A stretch of DNA of 64,000 nucleotides from Luteitalea sp. TBR-22. Lineage in GTDB: Bacteria > Acidobacteriota > Vicinamibacteria > Vicinamibacterales > Vicinamibacteraceae. Shown here one piece after another: positions 19,186-28,440 of this stretch. The stretch covers positions 2,750,501-2,814,500 of the forward strand of contig NZ_AP024452.1 in NCBI RefSeq assembly GCF_016865485.1, read 5' to 3'. The notes beneath the pieces are model-generated. The model was not told the origin of the DNA and did no database searches. It worked only from the letters and a program-made list of their open reading frames with translations. The translations under genes and the position numbers were made by a program. Positions within the stretch are counted from its first letter, which is position 1, and every line of letters starts with the position of its first letter.

Positions 19186-20364
19186 ATGACCACGCCGCGC
19201 CAGGGCCTGGCGACCCGCTTGATCCATACCGCCGAGGGCGCGCAGCCGCTCGCGGCGCCGCTCACGACGCCCACCTACGAGACGACCACCTTCATCGTCG
19301 ATTCGACCGCCGACCTGCAGGCCTACATCGAGGGCGGCACGGGCAAGTACTTCTATTCCCGCTACGAGAACCCGTCGCTGGTCGCTCTCGAAGCCAAGCT
19401 CGCCGCGGCGGAGCAGGGCGAGGCCGCGATGGTGTTCGGCTCGGGGATGGGCGCGGTGGCGAGCACGCTGCTCGGGCTGCTGTCGGCGGGCGACGAGGTG
19501 ATCTGCAGCGCAGCCGTCTACGGCGGCACGTTCCACCTGCTCAACTCGTTCCTGCCCCGGTTCGGCGTGACGGCGCGGTTCGTCGCCATGGAGCAGTTGC
19601 AGGACCCCGCCTCGGTGATGGGGCCGAAGACGAAGCTGCTGTGGTTCGAGTCTCCCATCAACCCGACGCTGCGCTGCGTGGACATCGCCCGCGTCGCCGC
19701 CGCCTGTCGCACGGCGGGGCTCGTGTCGGTGATGGACAACACGTTCGGGACGCCATACAACCAGCAGCCGCTGACGCTCGGCGTCGACCTTGTGATGCAC
19801 AGCGTGACCAAGTACCTCAACGGGCACTCCGACGTGACGGCCGGCGCGATCATCGGATCGCAGGCACTGGTTGAGCGCCTCGTGCCGTCGCGCCGGCTGA
19901 TCGGCGCGATGCTCGATCCGGGAGCGGCCTCCCTCGTGGCGCGCGGGCTCAAGACGCTCGACGTGCGCATGGCGCGACACAACGAGAACGCGCTGGGCCT
20001 GGCGCGGGCGCTCTCGGGGCATCCGGGGATCGCGCGCGTCATCTACCCGGGCCTGCCCGATCATCCCGATCACGCGGTTGCGGTCAGGCAGATGCGTGGC
20101 TTCGGCGGCATGGTGACGATCGACCTGGCGGGCGGGTTCGAGGCGGCGGCGCGGTTCTTCGATCGCGTGCAGGTGTTCAAGCGCGCCACCAGCCTCGGCG
20201 GCGTGGAGAGCCTGTGCGGGCTGCCCGTGCTCACCTCGCAGTACGGCTGGAGCGACGAGCAGCTGGCGCGCGCCGACGTGACGCGGGGGATGGTGCGGCT
20301 GTCGGTGGGGCTGGAGTCGCTCGACGACCTGATTGCCGACGTCGATCAGGCCCTGGCAATCTGA
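19186..20364 (+). CDS. Trans-sulfuration family PLP enzyme (cystathionine gamma-synthase/lyase-like)
   Basis: 392 residues, family-typical. It acts on sulfur amino acids by beta- or gamma-elimination or replacement through a PLP aldimine. Visible are the cofactor-binding YSRYENPS (about 50-57), FGSGMGAV, the substrate/PLP aspartate in VMDNTFGTP, and the Schiff-base lysine in HSVTKYLNGHSD (about 210). The C-terminal SLGGVESL and RLSVGLE motifs are intact. It could be cystathionine gamma-synthase, cystathionine lyase or methionine gamma-lyase; sequence alone does not decide. The gene is isolated and flanked on both sides by AT-rich inverted-arm repeats. Confidence 0.9.
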   Translation: MTTPRQGLATRLIHTAEGAQPLAAPLTTPTYETTTFIVDSTADLQAYIEGGTGKYFYSRYENPSLVALEAKLAAAEQGEAAMVFGSGMGAVASTLLGLLSAGDEVICSAAVYGGTFHLLNSFLPRFGVTARFVAMEQLQDPASVMGPKTKLLWFESPINPTLRCVDIARVAAACRTAGLVSVMDNTFGTPYNQQPLTLGVDLVMHSVTKYLNGHSDVTAGAIIGSQALVERLVPSRRLIGAMLDPGAASLVARGLKTLDVRMARHNENALGLARALSGHPGIARVIYPGLPDHPDHAVAVRQMRGFGGMVTIDLAGGFEAAARFFDRVQVFKRATSLGGVESLCGLPVLTSQYGWSDEQLARADVTRGMVRLSVGLESLDDLIADVDQALAI

Positions 20365-20460
20365 AATTTGAAATTCCAAATTCTGGAGCGCCGGCTGCGC
20401 CGTGCGCGGCGAAGGCCGGAGGCCAAGCCGCCGAGAATTTCAAATTTCGAATTTCAAATT
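20363..20460. repeat. AT-rich inverted-arm repeat after the PLP enzyme gene
   Basis: The left arm (20363-20386) and right arm (20431-20460) are inverted AAATTTGAAATTC-type arrays around a GC-rich core. It lies between two convergent genes and overlaps the stop codon of the upstream one. The unit differs slightly from the element at 19068-19172 (AAATTTG versus AATTCTG). Confidence 0.75.
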
Positions 20461-20464
20461 GCGG

Positions 20465-21907
20465 TCAGTGGGTCGGCACGAGCGCCGTGCTGGTCTTCTC
20501 GTCCTTCTTCGCCGCCGCCGTGTCGTGGATGAACTGATCGGCCATCCCGGCAATCACGCGGTTGATCTCCTTCGGCGTGCGTGCGCCGTGGCGCGCCGCG
20601 AAGGCCTCGAGCGGCACCACGGCCTTGGCCATCGCCCGGTGGCCGCCGGCGCTGCCCAGCTCGCCGAAGTACTTGCGCACGAACTCCCCGGCGTTGCGTG
20701 AGTAGCCCAGGTTGCGGACCGACAGCACCAGGGCGTCGTTGACGACGCCGGTGACGAAGGTCCACTTGGTCTCCTCGAGCTGCAGGAAGAAGTCCGCGGT
20801 GTAGGTGATGAAGTCCTCGCGCGGGACGGCGCCGAGGCTGGCGAAGAACAGGTCGCCCCGCAGCTCGCTGTCCGACAGGCCCTTGACCACCGTCTGCAGG
20901 CGCTCGAGCGTGATGTCGGCGCCTTCCATCTTGCGGATCAGCGCCGCATCGGCCAGCGGGTAGAGGTACGTGAAGGCGTCGAGGTCCTGCCGGTTGGTGT
21001 GGCGCGCGAAGAACAGCGTGTCGGACTTGATCGCGTAGAGCATCGCGGTGGCGACGCGCTCGGACACGTTCATGTCGACGGCCCGGAGGTGTTCGGTGAG
21101 GATGGTGCTGGTCGAGCCGTAGTCGGCGCGGATGTCCTTGAAGACCGCCGAGTACCCGGGTTGCTCGGGGTGGTGATCCACCACCAGGTCCACGTGGGGG
21201 AGGTGCCCACCGAAGTAGTGCGGTTGCACGTCCACCGTGGCCACGCGGTCGAAGCTGGCGAACTGCTCGGCCGTGACCTTCTCGACCTGGATGTCGAGCA
21301 GGTGGGCCATCCGGACGTTCTCGGGGCGACTCACGCCGTGCACGGCGCCGATGATGGCCGTCGTCTTGGTCCGCCGCAGCAGGTTGCGCAACGCCAGGCC
21401 GCTGGCCATGGCGTCGGGGTCCGGCTCGTTGTGCAGGAGGATCAGGACGCGGTCGGCGTCGGCGAAGTAGCGTTGGTACTGCAGGACCCTGGCGCGGGTG
21501 ACGCTGCGTTCGAGCTCGGCGTGCAGTTGCGGGGCGAGCAGTTCGGCGAGCGTGAGGGTGAAGATGTCGGGGAAGGCGGCCTTGGCCTCGTCGGCCCGCC
21601 TGGTCGAGGGCCCGGTCGACACCACGTAGGTGAGCGTGCCCCCCGCATCCCGCACGGCCCCGATCAGCCGCTTGAGGCTCTTGCGCCCCGTGTCCTCGAC
21701 GATGACGCAGGTGCTCGGGCTGAGGTCGACCTTGACGTAGGAGTCGCACCGACTGCAGTCGGTCACCGTCACCTTCAGCCCCTCCTCGGCGAGGCGCCGC
21801 GCCAGTGGGCGGCTCTCGACCAGGAACTCGAGGTCGAAGGTCGGACTGAGCACCCCATGCAGGGTGCGCATCACGAGCTCGTTCTGACAGACGGCCAGGG
21901 CCTTCAT
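20465..21907 (-). CDS. DHH/DHHA1 phosphoesterase with an N-terminal RCK/TrkA-like domain
   Basis: 480 residues. The catalytic DHH part (about 145-330) has NEPDPDA (motif I), the Asp in VDVQPHYF (II), VVDHHP (III) and the ADYGSTST motif (IV). The C-terminal DHHA1 domain has GSAGGHR, which binds substrate phosphate in this family. Relatives degrade nanoRNA, pAp or cyclic dinucleotides. The first 120 residues (EEGLKVTVTD, CVIVEDTG) look like a nucleotide-binding Rossmann or TrkA-N/RCK-like domain that is not part of plain NrnA. ATG at 21907. Cyclic di-AMP/pApA hydrolysis or nanoRNase activity is inferred. Confidence 0.85.
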   Translation of the reverse strand: MKALAVCQNELVMRTLHGVLSPTFDLEFLVESRPLARRLAEEGLKVTVTDCSRCDSYVKVDLSPSTCVIVEDTGRKSLKRLIGAVRDAGGTLTYVVSTGPSTRRADEAKAAFPDIFTLTLAELLAPQLHAELERSVTRARVLQYQRYFADADRVLILLHNEPDPDAMASGLALRNLLRRTKTTAIIGAVHGVSRPENVRMAHLLDIQVEKVTAEQFASFDRVATVDVQPHYFGGHLPHVDLVVDHHPEQPGYSAVFKDIRADYGSTSTILTEHLRAVDMNVSERVATAMLYAIKSDTLFFARHTNRQDLDAFTYLYPLADAALIRKMEGADITLERLQTVVKGLSDSELRGDLFFASLGAVPREDFITYTADFFLQLEETKWTFVTGVVNDALVLSVRNLGYSRNAGEFVRKYFGELGSAGGHRAMAKAVVPLEAFAARHGARTPKEINRVIAGMADQFIHDTAAAKKDEKTSTALVPTH

Positions 21908-22034
21908 TTGACGTGGGTGGGGGCCTGCCTCGGGGCAGCCCCCACGAGCCAAACCACGATTATACTCTTCCGACGATCGGCAGGAGGCTCCCGGTTCTTG
22001 AAGTACACTGACCGGCACCCCCACGGAGGTTGGC

Positions 22035-22973
22035 ATGACGACACGTTTCGTCACGGCGGCAGCTCTCTCGCTCTGGGCGCTCGCGGTTCCCTGCCGCGCC
22101 CAGCCGGCATTCCGGTCCGGCGTGGACACGGTCCGGCTCGGCGTGGCGGTGGTCGACAAGGCCGGCCAGGCCGTGGCGACGCTGGACCGGGCCGATTTCT
22201 CCATCCTCGAGGATGGTCGGCCCCAGGATCTCCAGCTGTTCACGCCTGCCGGGGCGGCCGACACCGAGCGTCCCCCGCTGCACATCGGGCTGCTGTTCGA
22301 CACCTCCGGCAGCATGTCGGCCGACCTGTCGATGGCCCGGACCGCGGCCGTCAGGTTCTGCAACATGCTGCCGCGCGCCGAGGACATCACCCTGGTGGAC
22401 TTCGACACCGAGGTGCGCGTGGCGCGCTTCGGCCAGGCCGATTTCCCGCGCTTCGTGGAGCGGTTGCGCAACCGCAAGCCTGACGGCTGGACCGCCTTGT
22501 ACGATGCGCTCGGCGTCTACCTCGACGGCACCTCGTTCCAGGCCGGCGAGAAGGTGCTGGTCGCCTTCACCGATGGCGGTGACACGCGCAGCGTCATGTC
22601 CTATTCCGACGCCCTGACCGCGCTCAAGGCTGCCGACGTCACGGTCTACGTGGTCGGTTTCCTGGAGAACCAGGGTGCGCGCGAGAAGCTCGAGCAGCGG
22701 ATGCGGTTGCAGGCGCTGGCCGAGGCGACCGGCGGGCTGGCCTTCTTCCCCGGGACCAAGAAGGACATCGACGTGGCCTACGAACAGGTGCTCGCCGACG
22801 TCAACGGCCGCTACCTGCTTGGCTACGTCTCGAGCAACCAGGCCAACGACGGGCGTTGGCGCAAGCTCGAGGTGCGCTTGAACCGCACCGACCTCAAGGC
22901 GGCCAAGATCCGCTCCCGGAAGGGCTACTTCGCGGTGCTGCGCCCGGAAGAGGCGCAGGCGGCGCGGCCGTAG
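22035..22973 (+). CDS. Secreted VWFA-domain protein of the acidobacterial type
   Basis: 312 residues with a signal peptide (residues 1-22, ending CRAQP). The preamble [33 protein letters not shown] is characteristic of VWFA-related proteins abundant in Acidobacteria. The von Willebrand A domain (about 80-270) keeps a complete MIDAS metal site: DTSGSMS, the Thr in GWTALYDAL and the Asp in AFTDGGD. The C terminus ([28 protein letters not shown]) is also typical. It probably binds a protein or surface ligand; function undefined. A perfect 12-base-pair hairpin follows. Confidence 0.88.
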   Translation: MTTRFVTAAALSLWALAVPCRAQPAFRSGVDTVRLGVAVVDKAGQAVATLDRADFSILEDGRPQDLQLFTPAGAADTERPPLHIGLLFDTSGSMSADLSMARTAAVRFCNMLPRAEDITLVDFDTEVRVARFGQADFPRFVERLRNRKPDGWTALYDALGVYLDGTSFQAGEKVLVAFTDGGDTRSVMSYSDALTALKAADVTVYVVGFLENQGAREKLEQRMRLQALAEATGGLAFFPGTKKDIDVAYEQVLADVNGRYLLGYVSSNQANDGRWRKLEVRLNRTDLKAAKIRSRKGYFAVLRPEEAQAARP

Positions 22974-22984
22974 CGCTTCGACTC

Positions 22985-23016
22985 GCAGGAGGCAGGCCCG
23001 AAGCCCTGCCTCCTGC
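22985..23016 (+). terminator. Hairpin terminator after the VWA gene
   Basis: Bases 22985-22996 (GCAGGAGGCAGG) pair perfectly with 23005-23016 across an eight-base loop, twelve bases past the stop codon. There is no T-run. Confidence 0.6.
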
Positions 23017-23079
23017 TCGCTCAGGGCGAGCCCTGCGGCTGCGCCGCGTGTCTCGTAAGCGTCACTTGCGTCGGATGTT

Positions 23080-23095
23080 ACCGACGAAAGTCGGT
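23080..23095. promoter_or_regulatory. Inverted repeat ahead of uvrB
   Basis: ACCGAC-GAAA-GTCGGT is a perfect six-base inverted repeat about 45 bases before the uvrB start. As DNA it could be an operator (SOS regulation of uvrB is common elsewhere); as RNA it is a GAAA-capped hairpin. Its role is unproven. Confidence 0.35.
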
Positions 23096-23137
23096 GGGGA
23101 TGGTACGATCCGCGGGATACGCATCCGTCCTGCACCC

Positions 23138-25162
23138 ATGCCCTCCACGTACGATCGATTCCAGCTGGTCTCGTCCTTCGAACTCCGGGGCGACCAGCCG
23201 CGGGCAATCGACGAGCTGGTGGCGGGGCTGGAACGCGGCGACCCCTGCCAGACGCTGCTGGGGGTCACCGGGTCGGGCAAGACGTTCACCATGGCCCATG
23301 CGATCGCCCGGGTGAACCGCCCGGCGCTGGTCATGGTGCACAACAAGACCCTGGCGGCGCAGCTCTATCAGGAGTTCAAGCGCTTCTTCCCGCACAACGC
23401 CGTCGAGTACTTCGTCTCCTACTACGACTACTACCAGCCCGAGGCCTACATGCCGGCCACGGACTCGTACATCGAGAAGGAAGCGATCATCAACGACGAG
23501 ATCGACCGCATGCGGCTCTCGGCGACGCGGTCGCTGTTCGAGCGACGCGACGTCATCATCGTGTCCAGCGTGTCGTGCATCTACGGCCTCGGCTCGCCGG
23601 AGGCGTATTACGGGCTGATGCTGCCCCTCGAGCGCGGGCAGGCGATCGGCCGCGACCAGATCCTGCGCAAGCTGGTCGAGATCCAGTACGAGCGCAACGA
23701 CGCCGACTTCGCGCGCGGCACCTTCCGCGTCCGCGGCGACGTCATCGAGGTGTACCCCTCGTACGAGGAGCAGGCGGTCCGCATCGAGCTGTTCGGCGAC
23801 GAGATCGACGAGCTCTCGACCATCGACCCGCTCACCGGCGGCACGCTCCGTCGTCACGACAAGGTGGCCATCTACCCCAAGAGCCACTTCGTGACGTCGC
23901 GCGACCGCACCAAGACGGCGATCGAGACGATCAAGGCCGAACTGGTCGAGCGCCGGACGCAGCTCGAGCAGGAAGGCCGCCTGCTCGAGGCGCAGCGGCT
24001 GCACCAGCGGACGATGTTCGACCTGGCGATGATGCAGGAGATCGGCTACTGCCACGGCATCGAGAACTACGCCCGGCACCTGACCGGTCGCCCGCCCGGC
24101 GCGCCGCCGCCGACGCTGCTCGACTACCTGCCGCCCGACGCGCTGACGATCATCGACGAGAGCCACCAGACGATCCCGCAGATCCGCGGCATGTACGCCG
24201 GTGACCGCTCGCGCAAGGAAGTGCTCGTCGAGTACGGGTTCCGGTTGCCGTCGGCGATGGACAACCGTCCCCTCAACTTCGACGAGTGGAAGGCGCGGGT
24301 CGGCCAGCAGCTGTTCGTGAGCGCGACGCCGGGCGCCTACGAGCTCACGATGTCGGGCGGCGTGGTGGTGGAGCAGATCGTGCGGCCGACGGGGCTGCTC
24401 GATCCCGAGATCGACATCCGTCCGGTGCGCGGGCAGGTGGACGACCTGCTCGGCGAGATCCGCGCGCGGGTCGAGCAGGGCGAGCGCGTGCTGGTGACCA
24501 CGCTCACCAAGCGGATGGCCGAGGACCTGACGCAGTACTACCACGAGCTCGGGGTCCGCGTGCGCTACCTGCACAGCGACATCGACACGCTCGAGCGCAT
24601 CGAGATCCTGCGCGACCTGCGCCGTGGCACCTTCGACGTGCTGGTGGGCATCAACCTGCTGCGCGAGGGCCTCGACCTCCCCGAGGTGTCGCTGGTGGCG
24701 GTGCTCGACGCCGACAAGGAAGGCTTCCTGCGCTCGAGCGGCTCGCTGATCCAGACCGTCGGCCGCGCCGCCCGCAACGTCAAGGGACGCGCCATCTTCT
24801 ACGCCGACGCGATGACCGACTCGATGAAGCGCTGCATCGAGGAGACGGGCCGTCGCCGCGAGGTGCAGCAGGCCTACAACGAGCAGCACGGCATCACGCC
24901 GACCAGCGTGCGCCGGGCCATCGACGAGGGCATGGGCGCGGTGGAGGAGCACGACTACCTGACCGTGCCGGTGGCGCCGTCGCCGGCGCTGGCGTTCAGG
25001 TCCGAGGGCGAGCTGGCGTCGCACCTCGCGCGGCTCGAGGCCGAGATGCGGGCCGCCGCCGCGAACCTGGAGTTCGAGAAGGCCGCTGCGCTCCGCGACC
25101 AGATCAAGACCCTGCGCCAGCCCGGGTTGGCGCTGGCCGGCGTGGAGGCGCCCGGGGCCTGA
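23138..25162 (+). CDS. uvrB: Excinuclease ABC subunit B
   Basis: 674 residues, the usual length. UvrB verifies damage delivered by UvrA and recruits UvrC for incision. Present in order are the Walker A GVTGSGKT (about residue 41), the damage-probing beta hairpin ([12 protein letters not shown], about 92-103), DESHQT (Walker B, about 337), helicase motifs V and VI ([22 protein letters not shown]), and a C-terminal UVR motif ([24 protein letters not shown]) for UvrC contact. ATG 23138 gives the classical start. No other repair gene is adjacent. Confidence 0.97.
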   Translation: MPSTYDRFQLVSSFELRGDQPRAIDELVAGLERGDPCQTLLGVTGSGKTFTMAHAIARVNRPALVMVHNKTLAAQLYQEFKRFFPHNAVEYFVSYYDYYQPEAYMPATDSYIEKEAIINDEIDRMRLSATRSLFERRDVIIVSSVSCIYGLGSPEAYYGLMLPLERGQAIGRDQILRKLVEIQYERNDADFARGTFRVRGDVIEVYPSYEEQAVRIELFGDEIDELSTIDPLTGGTLRRHDKVAIYPKSHFVTSRDRTKTAIETIKAELVERRTQLEQEGRLLEAQRLHQRTMFDLAMMQEIGYCHGIENYARHLTGRPPGAPPPTLLDYLPPDALTIIDESHQTIPQIRGMYAGDRSRKEVLVEYGFRLPSAMDNRPLNFDEWKARVGQQLFVSATPGAYELTMSGGVVVEQIVRPTGLLDPEIDIRPVRGQVDDLLGEIRARVEQGERVLVTTLTKRMAEDLTQYYHELGVRVRYLHSDIDTLERIEILRDLRRGTFDVLVGINLLREGLDLPEVSLVAVLDADKEGFLRSSGSLIQTVGRAARNVKGRAIFYADAMTDSMKRCIEETGRRREVQQAYNEQHGITPTSVRRAIDEGMGAVEEHDYLTVPVAPSPALAFRSEGELASHLARLEAEMRAAAANLEFEKAAALRDQIKTLRQPGLALAGVEAPGA

Positions 25163-25193
25163 GCGTCGCGCGACGCCCTGCCACGACTCACCG

Positions 25194-25967
25194 ATGCAAT
25201 TGATCCTCACCGGCTGGGCCAAGAAGGCCGTCCTGGAGGTCCAGGAGTACGTCAAGCTGTGCGTGGCGCTGGCGCGAGCGGCGACCAGCCGACCCTTCTA
25301 CTGGCGGGACGTGGTGGAGCAACTCGACGCGATCGGCGTCGGGTCGCTCACCGTCGTGCTGCTGACCGGTGGCTTCACCGGGGCGGTCCTGGCCCTCCAG
25401 TCGGGCATGACCCTCGACCAGTTCGGCGCCCGCTCGGTGGTCGGGCGGCTGATCAGCGCGTCGATGATCAAGGAACTCGGCCCGGTGCTGACGGCGCTGA
25501 TGGTCACCGGACGCGTCGGCTCGGGCATCGCCGCCGAACTCGGCTCGATGGCGGTGACCGACCAGTTGAACGCCCTGCGCGCGCTGGGCACCGACCCGGT
25601 GCGCAAGCTGGCGCTGCCACGCGTGCTGGCCGGCGTCGTGATGGTGCCGATCCTGACGGTGATCTCGGACTTCGTCGGCATCGTCGGCGCGTGGATCATC
25701 ACGGTGACGCAGCTGCGGGTCGCCTCCAGCGTGTACTGGAACTCCGTCGTGGTCGCCCTCTACATCGAGGACATCTGGATGGGGCTCATCAAGCCGGTGT
25801 TCCTCGGCTTCGCGCTGGTGAGCATCGCCTGCTTCGTCGGCATGCGCACGACGGGCGGCACGCAGGGCGTCGGGCGCAGCACCACGCAGGCGGTGGTCGC
25901 CGGGTCGGTCGCCGTGCTGGTGCTCGACTTCATCATCACCAAGTTCCTCATCTCGACCCTCTACTGA
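25194..25967 (+). CDS. mlaE: MlaE-family ABC lipid-transport permease
   Basis: 257 residues. It is the inner-membrane permease of an MCE-type phospholipid transporter. The N-terminal amphipathic helix is followed by about five transmembrane segments. The conserved MlaE blocks are present: LTGGFTGAVLALQSG, SMIKELGPVLTALMVTGRVGSGIAAELGSM split over residues 95-125, and DPVRKLALPRVLAG. It is followed by its ATPase after two bases and the substrate-binding MCE protein, forming a compact mlaE-F-D order. Direction of lipid movement is not decided by sequence. Confidence 0.94.
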   Translation: MQLILTGWAKKAVLEVQEYVKLCVALARAATSRPFYWRDVVEQLDAIGVGSLTVVLLTGGFTGAVLALQSGMTLDQFGARSVVGRLISASMIKELGPVLTALMVTGRVGSGIAAELGSMAVTDQLNALRALGTDPVRKLALPRVLAGVVMVPILTVISDFVGIVGAWIITVTQLRVASSVYWNSVVVALYIEDIWMGLIKPVFLGFALVSIACFVGMRTTGGTQGVGRSTTQAVVAGSVAVLVLDFIITKFLISTLY

Positions 25968-25969
25968 TC

Positions 25970-26818
25970 ATGGGCACGCCGACCCCCCTCGAAACGCGCC
26001 TGTCGCGGGTCAAGACGCCCGGTGAACCGGTCATCGTCTTCGAACGCGTCTTCCTCGCGTTCGGCGACAACGTCATCCTGAAGGACATCAGCTTCGAGCT
26101 GCGCGCCGGGTACTCGAAGATCTTCCTGGGCGCCAGCGGCGCCGGCAAGAGCACCATCCTCAAGCTGATCCTCGGCCTGCTCAAGCCGCAGGCCGGCAAG
26201 ATCTGGGTCAACGGCGTCCGCGTCGACACGCTCAGCGAGTCCGACATGATGAAGGTGCGCGACGACGTCGGGATGGTGTTCCAGGAAGGGGCCCTGTTCG
26301 ACTCCCTGTCGGTGCGCGAGAACGTCGGCTACAAGCTGTACGAGGAGAGCGACATGCCCCTCGATCAGGTGCACCGACGCGTCGAGGAGGTGCTCGGCTG
26401 GGTCGAGCTCGAGGAGCACATCGACAAGATGCCCTCGCAGCTCTCCGGCGGGCAGCGCCGGCGCGTGGCCATCGCCCGGGCGATGACGTTCCAGCCGCGC
26501 ATCCTGCTGTACGACGAGCCCACCACGGGCCTCGACCCGATCACCTCCATCACGATCGACGACGAGATCGTCAAGCTGCGCGACATCGAGGGCGTGAGTT
26601 CGCTGGTGGTGACCCACCAGTTGCGCGACGCGTTCTGGGTGGCCGAGAAGATGGCGGTCCGCGGCCCCGACGGCAAGGTCCAGATCGTGCCGGCCACGCC
26701 CGAGAAGCTGGCCCAGACCGAGTTCGTGATGCTCCGCGAGGGGCTGATCCACTTCGAGGGCACGGCGAGCGAACTGCGCGCCACGGGCGATCCCTACCTC
26801 GAGCTTTTCCTGAGCTGA
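25970..26818 (+). CDS. mlaF: MlaF-family ABC transporter ATP-binding protein
   Basis: 282 residues. It powers the MlaE permease. Walker A is GASGAGKST (about residue 52), the Q-loop is in GMVFQEGALFDSL, the signature is LSGGQRRRVAIARA, Walker B is ILLYDEPTTGLDP, and the H-loop is VVTHQ. The GALFDSLSVRENV stretch is typical of the MCE-linked ATPases. There is a short C-terminal extension of about 30 residues. The ATG follows the mlaE stop by two bases. Confidence 0.95.
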   Translation: MGTPTPLETRLSRVKTPGEPVIVFERVFLAFGDNVILKDISFELRAGYSKIFLGASGAGKSTILKLILGLLKPQAGKIWVNGVRVDTLSESDMMKVRDDVGMVFQEGALFDSLSVRENVGYKLYEESDMPLDQVHRRVEEVLGWVELEEHIDKMPSQLSGGQRRRVAIARAMTFQPRILLYDEPTTGLDPITSITIDDEIVKLRDIEGVSSLVVTHQLRDAFWVAEKMAVRGPDGKVQIVPATPEKLAQTEFVMLREGLIHFEGTASELRATGDPYLELFLS

Positions 26819-26821
26819 CAC

Positions 26822-27862
26822 ATGCCACGCACACGTACCCTCGCCTGGTCCCAGCTGAAGATCGGCATCCTCGCCGTCGCGGCGTTCGTCCTCGCGACGA
26901 TGCTGATCTTCGCCGTCGGCGGTGACGCCGGCATCTTCTCCGGCAAGTTCCACCTCAAGACGCGCTTCCCGAACGCGGGCGGCCTGGCCTCGGGATCGGT
27001 GGTCCGGCTCGCCGGCGTCAACGTCGGCGCGGTCGACGACGTGTACTTCGACGGCGCGGTGGTCGAAGTGGTGCTGCGGATCAGGCCGGAGGTCGCCAAC
27101 AAGATCACCGACCGCTCGGTGGCGCAGATCGGGTCGGTGAGCCTGCTGGGCGAGGGCGCGGTGGACATCTCGGCGTCGAGCGAAGGCGTGCCGCTGAAGG
27201 ACTGGGCCTACATCCGCTCCTCCAAGACACCCGGGCAGATCGCCGACGTCGCCGAGAACGCCACGCAGACACTGGCGCAGGCGACGGCGCTCATCGAGGA
27301 CATCCGGGCTGGCAAGGGCACCGTCGGCAAGCTGTTCACGCAGGACGAGCTGTACCTGCAGCTGAACGCCGTCGTGAAGGCCACCGACGACGTGGTGTCG
27401 GCCATCAAGAATGGCAAGGGGCCGGCCGGGACGCTCATCTCCAACCAGGCCGCCGCCAAGAACCTGGAGCGGGCGCTGGCCAACCTCGATCAGGTGACCA
27501 CCGGCATCGCGGAGGGCCGCGGCACGCTCGGCACGCTGCTCAAGGACGACGCGCTGGCCCGGTCGCTGACCTCGACGACCGAGAACCTGCGCGCGGTGAC
27601 CGCCGGCCTCAAGAACGGCGAGGGGACGGCCGGCAAGCTGCTCACCGACAACGCGCTCTATAATCGCCTCGACTCCGTCGTCAACCGGCTCGACGCGCTG
27701 GTCACGAGCCTGAACAAGGGTGAGGGCACGGCGGGCAAGCTGCTGCAGGACAAGCAGCTGTACGACAACATGAACGGCGCGGTCAGCGAGCTGCGTGGCC
27801 TGCTGGCCGAGATCAAGAAGGACCCGAAGAAGTACCTCAACGTGAAGGTCAGCATCTTCTGA
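26822..27862 (+). CDS. mlaD: MCE/MlaD-family lipid-binding protein with five 34-residue repeats
   Basis: 346 residues. An N-terminal membrane anchor (about 12-33) precedes a single MCE domain (about 40-118; FPNAGGLASGSVVRLAGVNVG, SLLGEGAVDIS). MCE proteins form hexameric rings that pass lipids across the periplasm. The C-terminal helical part has five copies of a G-x-G-T-x-G-x-L-x-x-D-x-x-L-Y-like motif, starting at residues 164, 198, 232, 266 and 300, exactly 34 residues apart. These probably build a long periplasmic helical tube. It is the third gene of the Mla-like operon. Confidence 0.92.
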   Translation: MPRTRTLAWSQLKIGILAVAAFVLATMLIFAVGGDAGIFSGKFHLKTRFPNAGGLASGSVVRLAGVNVGAVDDVYFDGAVVEVVLRIRPEVANKITDRSVAQIGSVSLLGEGAVDISASSEGVPLKDWAYIRSSKTPGQIADVAENATQTLAQATALIEDIRAGKGTVGKLFTQDELYLQLNAVVKATDDVVSAIKNGKGPAGTLISNQAAAKNLERALANLDQVTTGIAEGRGTLGTLLKDDALARSLTSTTENLRAVTAGLKNGEGTAGKLLTDNALYNRLDSVVNRLDALVTSLNKGEGTAGKLLQDKQLYDNMNGAVSELRGLLAEIKKDPKKYLNVKVSIF

Positions 27863-27869
27863 CGCAGGG

Positions 27870-27947
27870 GGCCTTCGTCGGTCGGTCTTCGGCCTTCGGG
27901 ATGCAGTGGGCGCCGCGAAGGCCGCCGGCCGAATGCCGACGGCCGGG
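27870..27947. repeat. CCTTCGG-type inverted-arm repeat
   Basis: The left arm (27870-27900) has repeated GGCCTTCG/GGTCTTCG/GGCCTTCGGG units. The right arm (27917-27947) carries the inverted units (GAAGGCC, GCCGGCCGAA, CGACGGCCGGG). The core is 16 bases. It separates mlaD from the next gene. Confidence 0.65.
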
Positions 27948-27953
27948 AACCTT

Positions 27954-28394
27954 ATGAACGATTCGTCAAGTCTCTGGCTCGCCATCATCGCCATCTCCTG
28001 CCTCGTGATGGCGATCGTGCAGGTCGGCGCCATCATCGCCGGGGCCATCGCGGCCCGGCAGCTGCAGGCGCGTGTCGCTCGCCTCGAGCAGCGCGTCGAG
28101 CAGGGCATGCAGCCGCTGATGGAGCGGCTCACGGTCATCAGCGCCGACGCCGCGCGCCTCTCGGCGCTCGCCGTCCAGCAGGCCGAGAAGGCCGACGTCG
28201 CGCTGACCTCCGCGGCCCGACGTATGGATCAGACGCTCGCCGTGGTACAGAATGCCGTCGTCGCGCCAGCTCGTGAGGGGATGGCGCTGGCCTCGGCCCT
28301 GCGGGCCGCGGTCGGATCGATCAGGAAGGGCGCCCCACGGCGCCGGCCCTCCTCCGGAGCCGGCGACGATGACGACGCGCTCTTCATCGGCTGA
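27954..28394 (+). CDS. Small membrane-anchored coiled-coil protein
   Basis: 146 residues from ATG 27954 (in-frame starts further upstream lie in the repeat). One N-terminal transmembrane helix (about 8-36: WLAIIAISCLVMAIVQVGAI-type) is followed by a heptad-rich helix (QARVARLEQRVEQ, ALAVQQAEKADVALTSAARRMDQTL) and a basic, then acidic tail (RKGAPRRRP, DDDD). This resembles DUF948-like proteins. It follows the Mla operon in the same direction and may be an envelope factor. No specific function is recognised. Confidence 0.7.
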   Translation: MNDSSSLWLAIIAISCLVMAIVQVGAIIAGAIAARQLQARVARLEQRVEQGMQPLMERLTVISADAARLSALAVQQAEKADVALTSAARRMDQTLAVVQNAVVAPAREGMALASALRAAVGSIRKGAPRRRPSSGAGDDDDALFIG

Positions 28395-28440
28395 TCAAGG
28401 CATTCCCGGGCGCCTCGCGCGTACCCGGCTTCGGAGGCAG

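Noticed and set aside
23041-23137. Standard sigma-70 promoter before uvrB
   Set aside because: TTGCGT and TACGAT are present but spaced about 32 bases apart, which is not compatible with a normal promoter.
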